A DNA stretch of 64,000 nt, taken from assembly GCF_001831475.1 (NCBI RefSeq), contig NZ_CP017688.1, forward strand, positions 1,984,001 to 2,048,000, given 5' to 3'. The stretch's first letter is position 1. Each line of letters begins with the position of its first letter. Source of the DNA: Flavobacterium crassostreae. GTDB lineage: Bacteria; Bacteroidota; Bacteroidia; Flavobacteriales; Flavobacteriaceae. Below, piece by piece: positions 33,093 to 42,554 of the stretch. The position numbers and the translations under genes are program-made. The notes beneath the pieces are model-generated. The model saw only the letters and a list, made by a program, of their open reading frames with translations. It had not been told where the DNA came from and did not search any database.

Positions 33093-34646
33093 TTATTTTG
33101 GGTTAAAAACCAAACAAGGAATAATCATTTCTTCTAAAGAAATACCGCCATGTTGGTAGGTATTCTTGTAATACCCCACATAATGGTTGTAATTATTGAC
33201 ATAGGCCAAGAATAAATCATTTTTGGCAAAAATATAAGAACTACTCATATTTATGGCAGGCAAACCTATTTTTTTAGGATCTTTGACTGCATAAACATCT
33301 TTGTATTCATAGGTCAGACTACGTCCGGTTTTGTAACGCAGGTTCAAGCTTGTGTTTTTGTCGCCTACTACCTTTGACGGATTTTTGACATTAATCGTAC
33401 CGTGATCCGTGGTCAGAATGAGCTTAAAACCTAATTTTTGTGCCTGCTGAATAATCTCTAACAAAGGCGAATTTTTAAACCAACTCAAGGTAAGAGACCG
33501 ATACGCCTTGTCATCTGCGGCAAGTTCCTTGACTACTTCCATTTCGGTTTTGGCATGAGAGAGCATATCTACAAAATTATAAACCACCGTTACTAAATCA
33601 TGGTCTTTGAGGGTTTTAAAATTCTCTACCAGTTTTTTACCAGAGGCTAGATTGGTAATTTTAAAATATTCTTCCTTAATCTGTAATCCCAAACGTTTTA
33701 ATTGGGCAGTCAAAAACGCGGCTTCGTGCAGGTTTTTGCCACCTTCCTCGGGATCGTTTTTCCAGTATTGCGGAAACTGTTTTTCCATATCCAAGGGCAT
33801 CAATCCCGAAAAAATAGCGTTACGAGCATACTGTGTAGCAGTGGGCAAAATAGCATAATAAGGCACTTCTTTTTCTAGTTTATAATATTCCGTAACCACA
33901 CTTTCAAATGTTTTCCATTGGTCATAACGCAGATTATCAATAACCACAAAAAGCACCGGTTTATCTTTCTTTACAATCTCCGGAACTACCAATTCTCTAA
34001 ACAAATTGTGAGACAAAATAGGCTTGTCTGCCTTAGGCAAAAACCAATCTTCATAATTGCGTTCAATAAATTTGCCAAACATCGAGTTGGCCTCCGCTTT
34101 TTGAGATTCTAGAATTTCAACCATACTTTGGTCCTTGATAGTCTCTAATTGTAGCTCCCAGAAAATCAATTTTTTGTACAGCTCAATCCAATCTTCATAC
34201 GCGTTTACTTGACCCATTTCTAGGGTAATTTTTCTAAATTCCTTTTGGTAATCTAGCGTAGTTTTTTGCGAAATCAATCGCGAATGATCCAAGTTTTTCT
34301 TTAAACTCAGCAAAATTTGATTCGGATTAACCGGTTTAATCAAATAATCCGCAATCTTAGAGCCAATCGCCTCCTCCATAAGATACTCTTCTTCACTCTT
34401 AGTGATCATAATCATGGGGATGGCACTGTTTTTTTCCTTCATCTCCGAGAGCGTTTCCAGCCCACTCATGCCGGGCATATTTTCGTCCAAAAACACCACA
34501 TCAAAATTCTCATTTTCAAAAATAGCAATAGCATCCCTACCGTTATTACAGGTAGTTACGGCATAGTTTTTTTTCTCCAGAAACAAAATGTGCGGCTTTA
34601 AATAATCAATCTCATCATCCACCCACAGTATTTTTATCATGTTCAT
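33093..34646 (-). CDS. porX: PorX: response regulator with PglZ/alkaline-phosphatase-like domain
   Basis: 517 residues. An N-terminal receiver domain (about 4-125; acidic pocket D10/D11, phosphoacceptor D54 in VVFLDENMPG, MITKSEEE, K-P in YLIKPVNP) joined to a PglZ-type phosphodiesterase domain (about 205-515; VLFVVIDNLRYDQW, TTDHGTINV and HHVG-like metal ligands NHYVGYY). This is the architecture of PorX, the two-component regulator of T9SS gene expression and function with the histidine kinase PorY and the sigma factor SigP. The ATG at 34646 or 34640 may start it. The two T9SS cargo genes in this window (7776 and 43519) lie in its possible output, though control is not shown. Confidence 0.93.
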   Translation of the reverse strand: MNMIKILWVDDEIDYLKPHILFLEKKNYAVTTCNNGRDAIAIFENENFDVVFLDENMPGMSGLETLSEMKEKNSAIPMIMITKSEEEYLMEEAIGSKIADYLIKPVNPNQILLSLKKNLDHSRLISQKTTLDYQKEFRKITLEMGQVNAYEDWIELYKKLIFWELQLETIKDQSMVEILESQKAEANSMFGKFIERNYEDWFLPKADKPILSHNLFRELVVPEIVKKDKPVLFVVIDNLRYDQWKTFESVVTEYYKLEKEVPYYAILPTATQYARNAIFSGLMPLDMEKQFPQYWKNDPEEGGKNLHEAAFLTAQLKRLGLQIKEEYFKITNLASGKKLVENFKTLKDHDLVTVVYNFVDMLSHAKTEMEVVKELAADDKAYRSLTLSWFKNSPLLEIIQQAQKLGFKLILTTDHGTINVKNPSKVVGDKNTSLNLRYKTGRSLTYEYKDVYAVKDPKKIGLPAINMSSSYIFAKNDLFLAYVNNYNHYVGYYKNTYQHGGISLEEMIIPCLVFNPK

Positions 34647-34764
34647 ATAGTGTATCTACAAAAGGTTTTACCCTGCCAATTTACATTAATTACTTGGCTT
34701 TTTTGTTACTATTAGCATAAAATTTGCAACCTAATTTCAGAAAATAATTACAATAATATTTATT

Positions 34765-34865
34765 TGGGCGTGCCCTACGCAAAAGCTCCGGTCGGGCAGT
34801 TCACTACAAGTCCTCGTCCCGCAACAAAAGCGGGACTGTGGGCTTTTCGTTACCGTCCCTCACGC
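34765..34865 (+). repeat. Dispersed intergenic repeat, copy 2
   Basis: Starts TGGGCGTGCC, has CCGGTCGGGC, a GTCCCGCAACAAAAGCGGGAC stem-loop, and ends GTCCCTCACGCA. The GTCCCG/CGGGAC hairpin and flanks suggest a folded RNA or palindromic element. The two other full copies are at 30757-30871 (minus) and 56031-56130. Confidence 0.6.
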
Positions 34866-34929
34866 AATGGCGTACAAAACCATACCCCAATAATAAAATT
34901 GTAAATGGAAACAGAAACAAATACCTTTG

Positions 34930-34971
34930 AAAACCCAAAATAAAACCCAAAATAAAACCCAAAATAAAACC
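34930..34971 (+). repeat. 12-nt tandem repeat before a start codon
   Basis: Three exact copies of AAAACCCAAAAT (34930-34941, 34942-34953, 34954-34965) and a partial AAAACC, ending 4 nt before the ATG at 34976. Copy number could vary and alter the translation leader. Confidence 0.75.
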
Positions 34972-34975
34972 AACC

Positions 34976-35545
34976 ATGACAACACACCTTGCATTACTAC
35001 GTGGCATCAATGTTTCCGGACACAATAAGATTAAAATGGAGATTTTAAAAACCACCTTACAAAACATAGGCTTTCAGAATGTGGTAACGTACATCCAATC
35101 CGGAAATGTTTTTATAACCACCCCCGAACAAAGCCCAGCCAAAGTAGGTTTTATCATCAAACAAGAACTCTTTAAAGCATTTGGTTATGATGTTCCAGTT
35201 ATTGTTTTAGGCATTTCGGATTTACAAAAATGTTTTACCAACAATCCTTTTTTGAAAGAAAAAGAGGTAGATCTAAAAAAATTATACGTCGCTTTTGTCT
35301 CCAAAGAACTACAACCCCAAAGCAGCAATGATTTAAAAATCAGCCAATTCAAGCCCGATTTAGCCAGTATTGATAGCAACAGGATTTTTATAAAATATGC
35401 CGTAGGAGCCGGAAAAACAAGATTGGATCAAAAATACATAGAAAAAAAACTCCAGCTCACCGCAACCATTCGCAACTGGAATACCGTTACTAATTTGCTA
35501 GAATTATACCAAAATATCCAAAATAACCCAGCAGAACAGGTATAA
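34976..35545 (+). CDS. DUF1697 family protein
   Basis: 189 residues. Begins MTTHLALLRGINVSGHNKIKM, the diagnostic motif of the family, with YIQSGNVFI and KLYVAFVSKELQ. A cytosolic two-domain alpha/beta fold; function unknown. The start is set by the typical family N-terminus and lies just behind the 12-nt tandem repeat. It is convergent with the Dph6-like gene, with 48 nt between. Confidence 0.9.
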   Translation: MTTHLALLRGINVSGHNKIKMEILKTTLQNIGFQNVVTYIQSGNVFITTPEQSPAKVGFIIKQELFKAFGYDVPVIVLGISDLQKCFTNNPFLKEKEVDLKKLYVAFVSKELQPQSSNDLKISQFKPDLASIDSNRIFIKYAVGAGKTRLDQKYIEKKLQLTATIRNWNTVTNLLELYQNIQNNPAEQV

Positions 35546-35593
35546 ATTATGTCCCGACTTTTATAGCGCACTATTGCGCCTGTTTTTTGGGAC

Positions 35594-36391
35594 TTAAGCA
35601 GGCAGTAAATCGCAATACCAAAAACCATACTCCCAAGCCTCATCCGAGGTATTGGTAGTACAAGCGGCAGTGCTGGTTTGTTGTGTTTTGGGTTTTTCGT
35701 ATTTTCGATACACCGTTTCGCCAAGTGTAAAAGCAATTGGAGTCGCAAAAATAGGGCCGTCAAAGCTAAAGGTATGAAATTCGCCATTTTCGCCACAAAC
35801 ATCCACACCTTCAGGCAAATCAGCAATAAATTGAGAATCAATTATTCTGCCTACAAAACTTTTATCCAAATAGCGTTCATTAACACAAACAACTATAGTT
35901 TTAAAACCAAGATTCAAAAACTCCTCTAACAAATCCAGAGTAGGTTTTTTCCATAACGGAAAAACAGCTTTAAAACCCAAAATAGCCAGTTTGTCTTCGC
36001 GATAGCGGCGCAAATCTTCCAAAAATATATCTCCAAAGATAGAATAGTTAATCCCCTGTTGTTGTAGTTTAGTAAGGGTTGTGGTCATTACTTGCTCATA
36101 AACCTCCATGGTCGGCATTTCAGGAATTTGCATGATTTCAAGCGGTAAGCCAATGCTGGCTGCTTGTTGGTGTAATAACTCTACCCGAACCCCATGCATG
36201 GATATACGCTGCAATGGTTGGTTTACGCTAGTTACTAACGTACAGACTTCAAAATCTGGGTCTTGTAGTATTTTATATAAGGCCAAAGTAGCATCTTTTC
36301 CGCTACTCCAGTTAAATAAGGCTTTCTTTTTCAATAGGATAATATTACTTTTGAGCAGTAAATTTACAAAATTAGACTGGATCTTGCCCAA
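35594..36391 (-). CDS. Dph6-like ATP-dependent ligase (adenine nucleotide alpha hydrolase fold)
   Basis: 265 residues in the longest frame. The PP-loop is NWSSGKDATLALY; family blocks LVTSVNQ and GDIFLEDLRRYRE, and CGENGEFHTFSFDGP, are the signature of diphthine-ammonia ligase (Dph6/MJ0570 family). In eukaryotes it forms diphthamide on elongation factor 2; bacteria lack diphthamide, so the bacterial substrate is unknown. A TTG at 36334 would start MKKKALFNWSS and may be the true start, since the first 19 residues look untypical; a TAATTTTG box lies at 36367-36374 upstream of it on the minus strand. Divergent from the M1 peptidase. Confidence 0.85.
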   Translation of the reverse strand: MGKIQSNFVNLLLKSNIILLKKKALFNWSSGKDATLALYKILQDPDFEVCTLVTSVNQPLQRISMHGVRVELLHQQAASIGLPLEIMQIPEMPTMEVYEQVMTTTLTKLQQQGINYSIFGDIFLEDLRRYREDKLAILGFKAVFPLWKKPTLDLLEEFLNLGFKTIVVCVNERYLDKSFVGRIIDSQFIADLPEGVDVCGENGEFHTFSFDGPIFATPIAFTLGETVYRKYEKPKTQQTSTAACTTNTSDEAWEYGFWYCDLLPA

Positions 36392-36425
36392 TTTGGTTTA
36401 GTAATCCAAAAGCAGTACTGTTTTT

Positions 36426-36433
36426 TAAATTTG
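36426..36433 (+). promoter_or_regulatory. -7 box of the M1 peptidase gene
   Basis: TAAATTTG, 39 nt before ATG 36473. It also rules against the upstream TTG at 36431 as start codon, since that lies inside the box. Confidence 0.4.
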
Positions 36434-36472
36434 TACAAATCTCAAATAAGCACCCAGCAAACACCCCTTAAA

Positions 36473-38539
36473 ATGAAATATCTTTTAGTATTAATCGCCA
36501 CAGCAACTTTTGCGCAACAAACCCAATGGGTAGATTTTAAATCCGTAACCGCAAAAATCAGCTTAAACCCAATAGAGAAATCCGTTTCGGGATTGGTGGC
36601 CTATACTTTTGATGTTTTGCAGCCCACAGATACCATAAAAATAGATGCCCAAAATATGCAATTGGATCACGTAATGCTAGACAACCATGCCGTTACGTTT
36701 GTAAACACCAAAAAACAACTACTATTGGTTCAGGCTTTTCCAAAAGGGAGCTACAGCCTTAGTTTTAATTATACAGCCCAGCCCAAACAGGCATTGTACT
36801 TTGTGGGATCTACCCAAAATACTAATTTACAAATTTGGACCCAAGGACAAGGACGGTACACCAGCAACTGGTTTCCTAGTTTTGATGATGTTAATGAGAA
36901 ACTCGTATTTAATTTAGAGGTGGATTATGATTCGGATTATGAGGTAGTTTCAAACGGAGTTTTGACCTCCAAAACGGCACACAACGGCACATGTTCTTGG
37001 AAATACACCATGAAAAACCCAATGAGTTCTTATTTATTAATGCTTGCTGTAGGAAAATACCAGATACACCATCAAAAAGCCAAATCAGGCGTGCCCTTGG
37101 ATTGGTATCTAGAACCAAAAGACAGCAGCAAGTACGAACCCACTTACAGACATGCTACTGCGATTTTTGATTTTTTAGAAAAAGAAATCGGCGTGCCCTA
37201 TCCGTGGCAAATTTACAAACAACTACCAGTTCGGGATTTTTTGTATGCTGGAATGGAGAATACCTCGGCCACTCTTTTTTCGAGAAGGTATGTAGTAGAC
37301 AGCATTGGTTTTGAAGACAGAAATTATACCAACATCCACGCCCATGAATTAGCGCACCAATGGTTTGGAAACCTCATCACTGCCCAGAGCGGAAAACACC
37401 ATTGGTTGCAAGAAGGTTTTGCGACCTACTACGCTTGGTTAGCAGAGCGAGAAATATACGGAGACGATTATTTTTACCACCAATTGCATCAAGCAGCACA
37501 ACAAATTAAATACGCCTCCAGAACCGACAGTATTCCGGTATTGCACGCCAAGGCTAGTTCGTTGAGTTTTTATCAAAAAGGTGCTTGGGCACTTTTTGTT
37601 TTGCACCAAAGCATAGGAGATAGGGCATTCCAAAAAGTGGTACGAAATTACCTAGAAAAATATGCTTATAAAACGGTAACTACCGCAGATTTTTTTGAAG
37701 AGATCACCAAGGTTACCAAATTTAACACCCAAGCCTATAGTAAAGTATGGCTTGAGTCTGTAGTGTTTAATACCCAACAAGCCAATGAATTGCTGCTAAA
37801 AAATAAAAGCATACAAAAACTATTTGAAGTAGAAAAACTAAAAAATAAACCCCTAGCGGATAAAGCGGCTTTGTTTGCAGAGATACTACAAGGAGATGCC
37901 TATTTTGAAGTAAAAAAAGCAATTGTAAACCAATTAAAAACAGAAAAAATAGAAGCTAAATCCGGTTTGTTATTAGCTGCCTTGGCTACAAATAATGTTC
38001 CGTTGCGCCAAGCTGTTGCCCTGACTTTGCCTATAATTCCAGCAACGTTTAGATCCGCATACCAAACCTTGTTGCAGGATAAATCCTATCAGACTCAAGA
38101 AATTGCATTGTATTATTTATGGCGTAATTTTCCAGAAATGCGGGTGGTTTATTTAGAGCAAACACAAGATGCCATAGGGTTTAATGATTATAATTTAAAG
38201 ATACTATGGTTGTCTTTGGCGTTGGCTACTCCAGAGTATTCCGCAGACAAAACCATGCTGTCCGAGGCATTGGTTGCTTTTTCTTCGGCAGATTATGAGA
38301 CTATAACCAGACAAAATGCATTACAAAAATTATTAGCCTTAGAGATACTAAACAATACGGTTTTAAAAAATTTAGTAGGTGCAACAACACACCACACATG
38401 GCAATTTTCAAAATTTGGTAGAGATAGCATACGGTTGTTGCTCCAAAAACCAGCAATCCGAGCTTCATTTGAGGCCATACTACCCAGCCTAGACCCTAAG
38501 GAACAATTCCAGCTTAATCGTTTGTTGCTCGAGCGTTAA
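36473..38539 (+). CDS. M1 family aminopeptidase, secreted
   Basis: 688 residues from ATG 36473, which yields a signal peptide MKYLLVLIATATFAQ cut before QTQWV. M1 gluzincin: exopeptidase motif GMEN (YAGMENTSATLF), zinc motif HELAH with the distal Glu in EGFATYYAW (HEXXH-X18-E). N-terminal beta domain about 20-200, catalytic about 200-440, C-terminal alpha/HEAT-like about 450-688. Removes N-terminal residues from peptides in the periplasm or outside. No T9SS tail. A second in-frame TTG at 36431 is less likely. Confidence 0.92.
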   Translation: MKYLLVLIATATFAQQTQWVDFKSVTAKISLNPIEKSVSGLVAYTFDVLQPTDTIKIDAQNMQLDHVMLDNHAVTFVNTKKQLLLVQAFPKGSYSLSFNYTAQPKQALYFVGSTQNTNLQIWTQGQGRYTSNWFPSFDDVNEKLVFNLEVDYDSDYEVVSNGVLTSKTAHNGTCSWKYTMKNPMSSYLLMLAVGKYQIHHQKAKSGVPLDWYLEPKDSSKYEPTYRHATAIFDFLEKEIGVPYPWQIYKQLPVRDFLYAGMENTSATLFSRRYVVDSIGFEDRNYTNIHAHELAHQWFGNLITAQSGKHHWLQEGFATYYAWLAEREIYGDDYFYHQLHQAAQQIKYASRTDSIPVLHAKASSLSFYQKGAWALFVLHQSIGDRAFQKVVRNYLEKYAYKTVTTADFFEEITKVTKFNTQAYSKVWLESVVFNTQQANELLLKNKSIQKLFEVEKLKNKPLADKAALFAEILQGDAYFEVKKAIVNQLKTEKIEAKSGLLLAALATNNVPLRQAVALTLPIIPATFRSAYQTLLQDKSYQTQEIALYYLWRNFPEMRVVYLEQTQDAIGFNDYNLKILWLSLALATPEYSADKTMLSEALVAFSSADYETITRQNALQKLLALEILNNTVLKNLVGATTHHTWQFSKFGRDSIRLLLQKPAIRASFEAILPSLDPKEQFQLNRLLLER

Positions 38540-38569
38540 TTTTGAACGCTTGGCTTAAGGATGTAATAA

Positions 38570-39091
38570 TTACCACAATTGGCCAACTTCATTTTTTAAG
38601 AACGATAAAGCAGCATTGCTTGGAGAGGTTTTTTCTATCAAATTGGTTAATATAGATTCTCTCAGAGTATCTGCATTAGTAACCGACTCTTTTTTGGCTG
38701 CCAACCGAATCATTTGTATGGTTGCATTTTTGGCTGCCAGAATAATAGACCAACACTCTTCGGTAAGGTATATTTGTTGGGACAAATTATGTTCAAACTC
38801 TTGTTCTATTTGTGCAATCACATAATCTGCATAGACTGCTTTATCTTCAGATACGGGGGTTATTCGTACCATTAATTGGGATGGATTAATACGTTCCATA
38901 AATAAGGTCATCCGTTCGTAGGCTTGCAAACGCAGAGGCAATGTGGCAGATTGGTTGTCTTTTTGTAACAACCAACGGCGGGTATTTTGTTGGTCTTTAA
39001 AATGCGAATCAAATAAAAAATACGCCACAGCACCAGTAATTATTGAAGGAATGGTGTAGGCAAGTATTTGGGTTATTGTTGTAGAATCCAT
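38570..39091 (-). CDS. Membrane-anchored conserved protein of unknown function
   Basis: 173 residues with one N-terminal membrane helix (about 8-26; ILAYTIPSIITGAVAYFLF), then a helical soluble domain with blocks LPLRLQAYERMTLFMERINP and IYLTEECWSIILAAKNATI. Conserved-looking but not a family I can name. It converges with the M1 peptidase and is divergent from the TSUP gene; -7 box TATTTTTG at 39112-39119 on the minus strand. Confidence 0.75.
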   Translation of the reverse strand: MDSTTITQILAYTIPSIITGAVAYFLFDSHFKDQQNTRRWLLQKDNQSATLPLRLQAYERMTLFMERINPSQLMVRITPVSEDKAVYADYVIAQIEQEFEHNLSQQIYLTEECWSIILAAKNATIQMIRLAAKKESVTNADTLRESILTNLIEKTSPSNAALSFLKNEVGQLW

Positions 39092-39173
39092 GGGGTGTTT
39101 TTTTTGAGAAACAAAAATATACTTTTTGAAGCAATTACCTATAATTTATACCATAATTTACCATAAGAAATGG

Positions 39174-39181
39174 TATTTTTG
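39174..39181 (+). promoter_or_regulatory. -7 box of the TSUP transporter gene
   Basis: TATTTTTG, 41 nt before ATG 39223. Only the -7 element is clear. Confidence 0.35.
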
Positions 39182-39222
39182 TGTATTAAATTGGTCTGTT
39201 TTGGACCATTAAGATTACCACT

Positions 39223-39996
39223 TTGATGGAAACATACCTATTGATTTTACTTTGTTTAGCTGCTTTTGCAGCTGGTTTTATTGATGCTATTGTAGGTGGA
39301 GGTGGGCTCATCCAAACTCCAGCAGGGCTTATTTTGTTGCCTAATTTACCGGTTTCGACCGTTATTGGCACCCTCAAAATCCCGGCCTTTAGCGGTACGT
39401 CTTTTGCAGCATACCAGTACCTCAAAAAAGTAAATCTAAATTGGCGTTTGCTCTTTATAATGATGGGCTTGGCAGTGCCTGCAGCTTTTTTGGGGTCGAC
39501 CTTGCTCACCTATGTTAGCAATGATTTTATGAAACCCTTGTTGCTTTTTGTTTTGTCTTTATTGGCTGTTTATACGTATGCCAAAAAAAACTTTGGCCAA
39601 CAGCTTACGCAAACTATTTCGGACTCCAAACGTTTGCTTCATGCAGTACTAATTAGCTTTATAGTAGGTTTTTATGATGGATTTATTGGTCCCGGAACCG
39701 GAAGTTTTTTTGTAGTAGCCTTTATTTCCTTAATGGGATTTGATTTTCTTCATGCTTCTGCAAATGCCAAAATGGTAAATCTAGCAACCAATTTTGGGTC
39801 AATTTGTCTTTTTATGTTCAAAGGAAAAATTATTTGGACCATAGCCTTACCCATGGCAGCAAGTAATGCTATTGGTGGTTGGTTGGGAGCCAAATTGGCT
39901 ATAAATAAAGGCAATGGATTTATCCGAATCTTTTTTTTGGTGGTTGTGGTCGGAACCTTACTTCGGTTTGCGTATGATATTTTTTGGAAATCCTAA
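39223..39996 (+). CDS. TSUP/TauE-SafE family membrane transporter
   Basis: 257 residues, about eight membrane segments. Typical duplicated TauE/SafE motif: AAGFIDAIVGGGGLIQTP (first half) and GFYDGFIGPGTGSFF (second half). Family members move sulfur-containing or carboxylic anions such as sulfite, sulfoacetate or taurine derivatives; substrate unknown here. Monocistronic between divergent and downstream genes. Confidence 0.92.
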   Translation: MMETYLLILLCLAAFAAGFIDAIVGGGGLIQTPAGLILLPNLPVSTVIGTLKIPAFSGTSFAAYQYLKKVNLNWRLLFIMMGLAVPAAFLGSTLLTYVSNDFMKPLLLFVLSLLAVYTYAKKNFGQQLTQTISDSKRLLHAVLISFIVGFYDGFIGPGTGSFFVVAFISLMGFDFLHASANAKMVNLATNFGSICLFMFKGKIIWTIALPMAASNAIGGWLGAKLAINKGNGFIRIFFLVVVVGTLLRFAYDIFWKS

Positions 39997-40134
39997 TGCT
40001 TATTTTACTTGGGTCAAATGCGATCAAAACCGGTTGTTTGTTGCAAAACAAATGCTACTAAGCCGTTAAAACTTGAGTACTAGAGATTATATTGATTGAT
40101 AAATTGTTATTTTTGCATAAATAGATACATTTTC

Positions 40135-42465
40135 ATGCAACAATATATTTCTCAACTTAACGAAGCGCAGCGCGAACCCGTTTTACAAAAAGAAGGGCCA
40201 ATGATTATTATTGCTGGTGCGGGTTCCGGTAAAACACGTGTACTGACCATCCGAATTGCCTATTTAATGCAACAAGGCATTGATGCTTTTAATATTCTAT
40301 CGCTAACCTTTACCAACAAGGCCGCACGTGAGATGAAAAAAAGAATTTCGGATATTGTAGGCTCTGGTGAGGCCAAAAACCTTTGGATGGGAACGTTTCA
40401 CTCTGTTTTTGCAAAAATTCTTCGGTCCGAAGCTGCCTTATTGGGCTACCCATCTAATTTTACCATCTATGACTCACAAGATTCTCTACGAGCAATTTCG
40501 GGTATTATCAAAGAAATGCAATTGGATAGAGATGTATATAAACCCAAACAAGTTTTGGGGCGGATTTCTAATTTTAAAAACAATTTAATTACCGTAAAAG
40601 CCTATTTCAAGGATAAAGAACTGCAAGAGGCAGATGCCATGTCCAAAAAACCTCGGATGGGCGAAATTTATGAAAAATACGTAGAAAAATGCTTTAAATC
40701 TGGGGCGATGGATTTTGATGATTTGTTGCTAAAAACCAATGAATTACTCACTCGATATCCAGAGGTTTTGTCTAAATATCAAAACCGTTTTAGATACATA
40801 ATGGTAGATGAGTACCAAGATACCAACCACTCCCAATACTTAATTGTGAGGGCTTTATCGGATAAATTTCAGAATATTTGCGTGGTAGGAGATGATGCCC
40901 AAAGTATTTATGCCTTTAGAGGGGCAAATATTAACAATATTTTGAATTTTCAAAAAGATTACGAAGGCGTAAAAACCTTTAAATTAGAACAAAATTACCG
41001 ATCTACTCGCAACATAGTAGAGGCAGCCAATACCATTATAGATAAGAATAAAATAAAACTAGATAAAATTGTTTGGACCGCAAACGAATTTGGACCAAAA
41101 ATAAAAGTACACCGCAGCATGACAGATGCTGAAGAAGGCCGTTTTGTAGCCAGTACTATTTTTGAACAAAAAATGCAAAACCAACTCACTAACGGGCAAT
41201 TTGCTATTTTATATAGAACCAATGCCCAATCCAGAGCCATGGAAGATGCATTACGCAAAAGAGACATACCGTATCGGATCTACGGCGGATTGTCTTTTTA
41301 CCAACGAAAAGAGATCAAAGACGTACTCTGTTATTTAAGACTAGTGATCAACCCCAAAGACGAAGAGGCTTTGATGCGAGTAATTAATTATCCTACAAGA
41401 GGGATAGGAGATACTACACTAGAAAAACTAGTAGTGGCTGCCAACCATTACAAACGATCTATATTTGAAATCATGCAAAATATAGATAAAATAGACCTTA
41501 AATTAAATGCCGGAACCAAACAAAAACTCAAAGATTTTGTGTTGATGATTTTGAGTTTTCAGGCTATAGATCAAAATCACGATGCTTTTTATGTTACAGA
41601 ACATGTTGCCAAAAAAACCGGATTAATTCAAGAACTAAAAAAAGATGCAACGCCAGAGGGAATGGCTAAAATTCAGAATATAGAAGAATTATTAAACGGA
41701 CTAAAAGATTTTATCGAAGGACAAAAAGAAATTGATGGCGCTCGAGGTGCTTTGGCTGAATTTATGGAAGATGTGGCCTTGGCTACAGATTTAGATAAAG
41801 ATACCAATGACGAAAATAGAGTAGCCCTAATGACCATACATCTTGCAAAAGGCTTGGAGTTTCCGCATGTATTTGTGGTAGGTATGGAAGAAGATTTGTT
41901 TCCGAGTGCCATGAGTATGAGCACCCGAAGCGAGTTAGAAGAAGAACGCCGTTTGTTTTATGTAGCCTTAACTAGAGCAGAACATCAAGCATATTTAACG
42001 TATTCACAATCCAGATACCGCTGGGGAAAATTAACAGATAGTGAACCTTCCCGTTTTATTGAAGAAATAGATGGACAGTTTTTAGAATACCTCACTCCTG
42101 CAGAATCCAATTACCGCTACAATCCTTTGATTGACAAAGATATTTTTGGAGATGTGGATAAGTCTAAAATGCGATTATCAAAGCCATCCAGTGGTATTCC
42201 ACCCAAAAAAATGGCACCCAAAGATCCCAAATTAGAACCTTCTGTGCGAAAATTAAAACCACTTGCAGCAAATGCTCCCTCTGGACCCAATTTGTTTGAC
42301 AATAACTTGGCCATGGGTAATATTGTATTGCACGAACGTTTTGGTAAAGGACAAATAATTAGCATTGAAGGAGTAGGAGCAGACAAAAAAGCCGAAATAA
42401 AATTTGAAGTTGGCGGCATCAAAAAATTGCTTTTACGGTTTGCCAAACTCGATGTTATAGGATAA
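40135..42465 (+). CDS. UvrD/PcrA-type superfamily 1 DNA helicase
   Basis: 776 residues from ATG 40135 (MQQYISQLNEAQREPV), which matches family starts; the frame is open 13 codons further up. Motifs: Walker A AGAGSGKTRVLTIR, DEYQDTN (motif II), QNYRSTRNIVEAAN (motif IV), MTIHLAKGLEFPHVFVVGMEEDLFPS (V), YVALTRAE (VI). C-terminal linker of about 120 residues and a Tudor-like end LHERFGKGQIISIEG, as in PcrA. 3'-5' helicase in repair and replication-transcription conflict. Box TATTTTTG at 40108-40115. Confidence 0.96.
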   Translation: MQQYISQLNEAQREPVLQKEGPMIIIAGAGSGKTRVLTIRIAYLMQQGIDAFNILSLTFTNKAAREMKKRISDIVGSGEAKNLWMGTFHSVFAKILRSEAALLGYPSNFTIYDSQDSLRAISGIIKEMQLDRDVYKPKQVLGRISNFKNNLITVKAYFKDKELQEADAMSKKPRMGEIYEKYVEKCFKSGAMDFDDLLLKTNELLTRYPEVLSKYQNRFRYIMVDEYQDTNHSQYLIVRALSDKFQNICVVGDDAQSIYAFRGANINNILNFQKDYEGVKTFKLEQNYRSTRNIVEAANTIIDKNKIKLDKIVWTANEFGPKIKVHRSMTDAEEGRFVASTIFEQKMQNQLTNGQFAILYRTNAQSRAMEDALRKRDIPYRIYGGLSFYQRKEIKDVLCYLRLVINPKDEEALMRVINYPTRGIGDTTLEKLVVAANHYKRSIFEIMQNIDKIDLKLNAGTKQKLKDFVLMILSFQAIDQNHDAFYVTEHVAKKTGLIQELKKDATPEGMAKIQNIEELLNGLKDFIEGQKEIDGARGALAEFMEDVALATDLDKDTNDENRVALMTIHLAKGLEFPHVFVVGMEEDLFPSAMSMSTRSELEEERRLFYVALTRAEHQAYLTYSQSRYRWGKLTDSEPSRFIEEIDGQFLEYLTPAESNYRYNPLIDKDIFGDVDKSKMRLSKPSSGIPPKKMAPKDPKLEPSVRKLKPLAANAPSGPNLFDNNLAMGNIVLHERFGKGQIISIEGVGADKKAEIKFEVGGIKKLLLRFAKLDVIG

Positions 42466-42554
42466 ATAGCCGTTTTTAAAGAGTTTAAATCAAAGCAATA
42501 GCAATTAGCTAAAGAGTATTCTAAGCAATTTCTAAAAAAAAATAAAAAAATAAA

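Larger units (their letters stand above)
34647..34975. other. 329-nt stretch with dispersed repeat and tandem repeat
   Basis: Between divergent porX and the DUF1697 gene. It contains dispersed repeat copy 2 (34765-34865) and the 12-nt tandem repeat (34930-34971). No gene seen; an open frame on the minus strand across the tandem repeat is an artefact of the repeat. Confidence 0.6.

Noticed and set aside
34930..34971. CRISPR-like array
   Set aside because: Direct tandem units of 12 nt without spacers; no cas genes in the window.
34804..35067. Open frame on the minus strand with GFIL repeats
   Set aside because: It is the reverse reading of the 12-nt tandem repeat and of the start of the DUF1697 gene.
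40096..40134. 13-codon upstream extension of the UvrD-type gene
   Set aside because: It starts at a non-ATG codon and contains the TATTTTTG box; family proteins start at the MQQY position.
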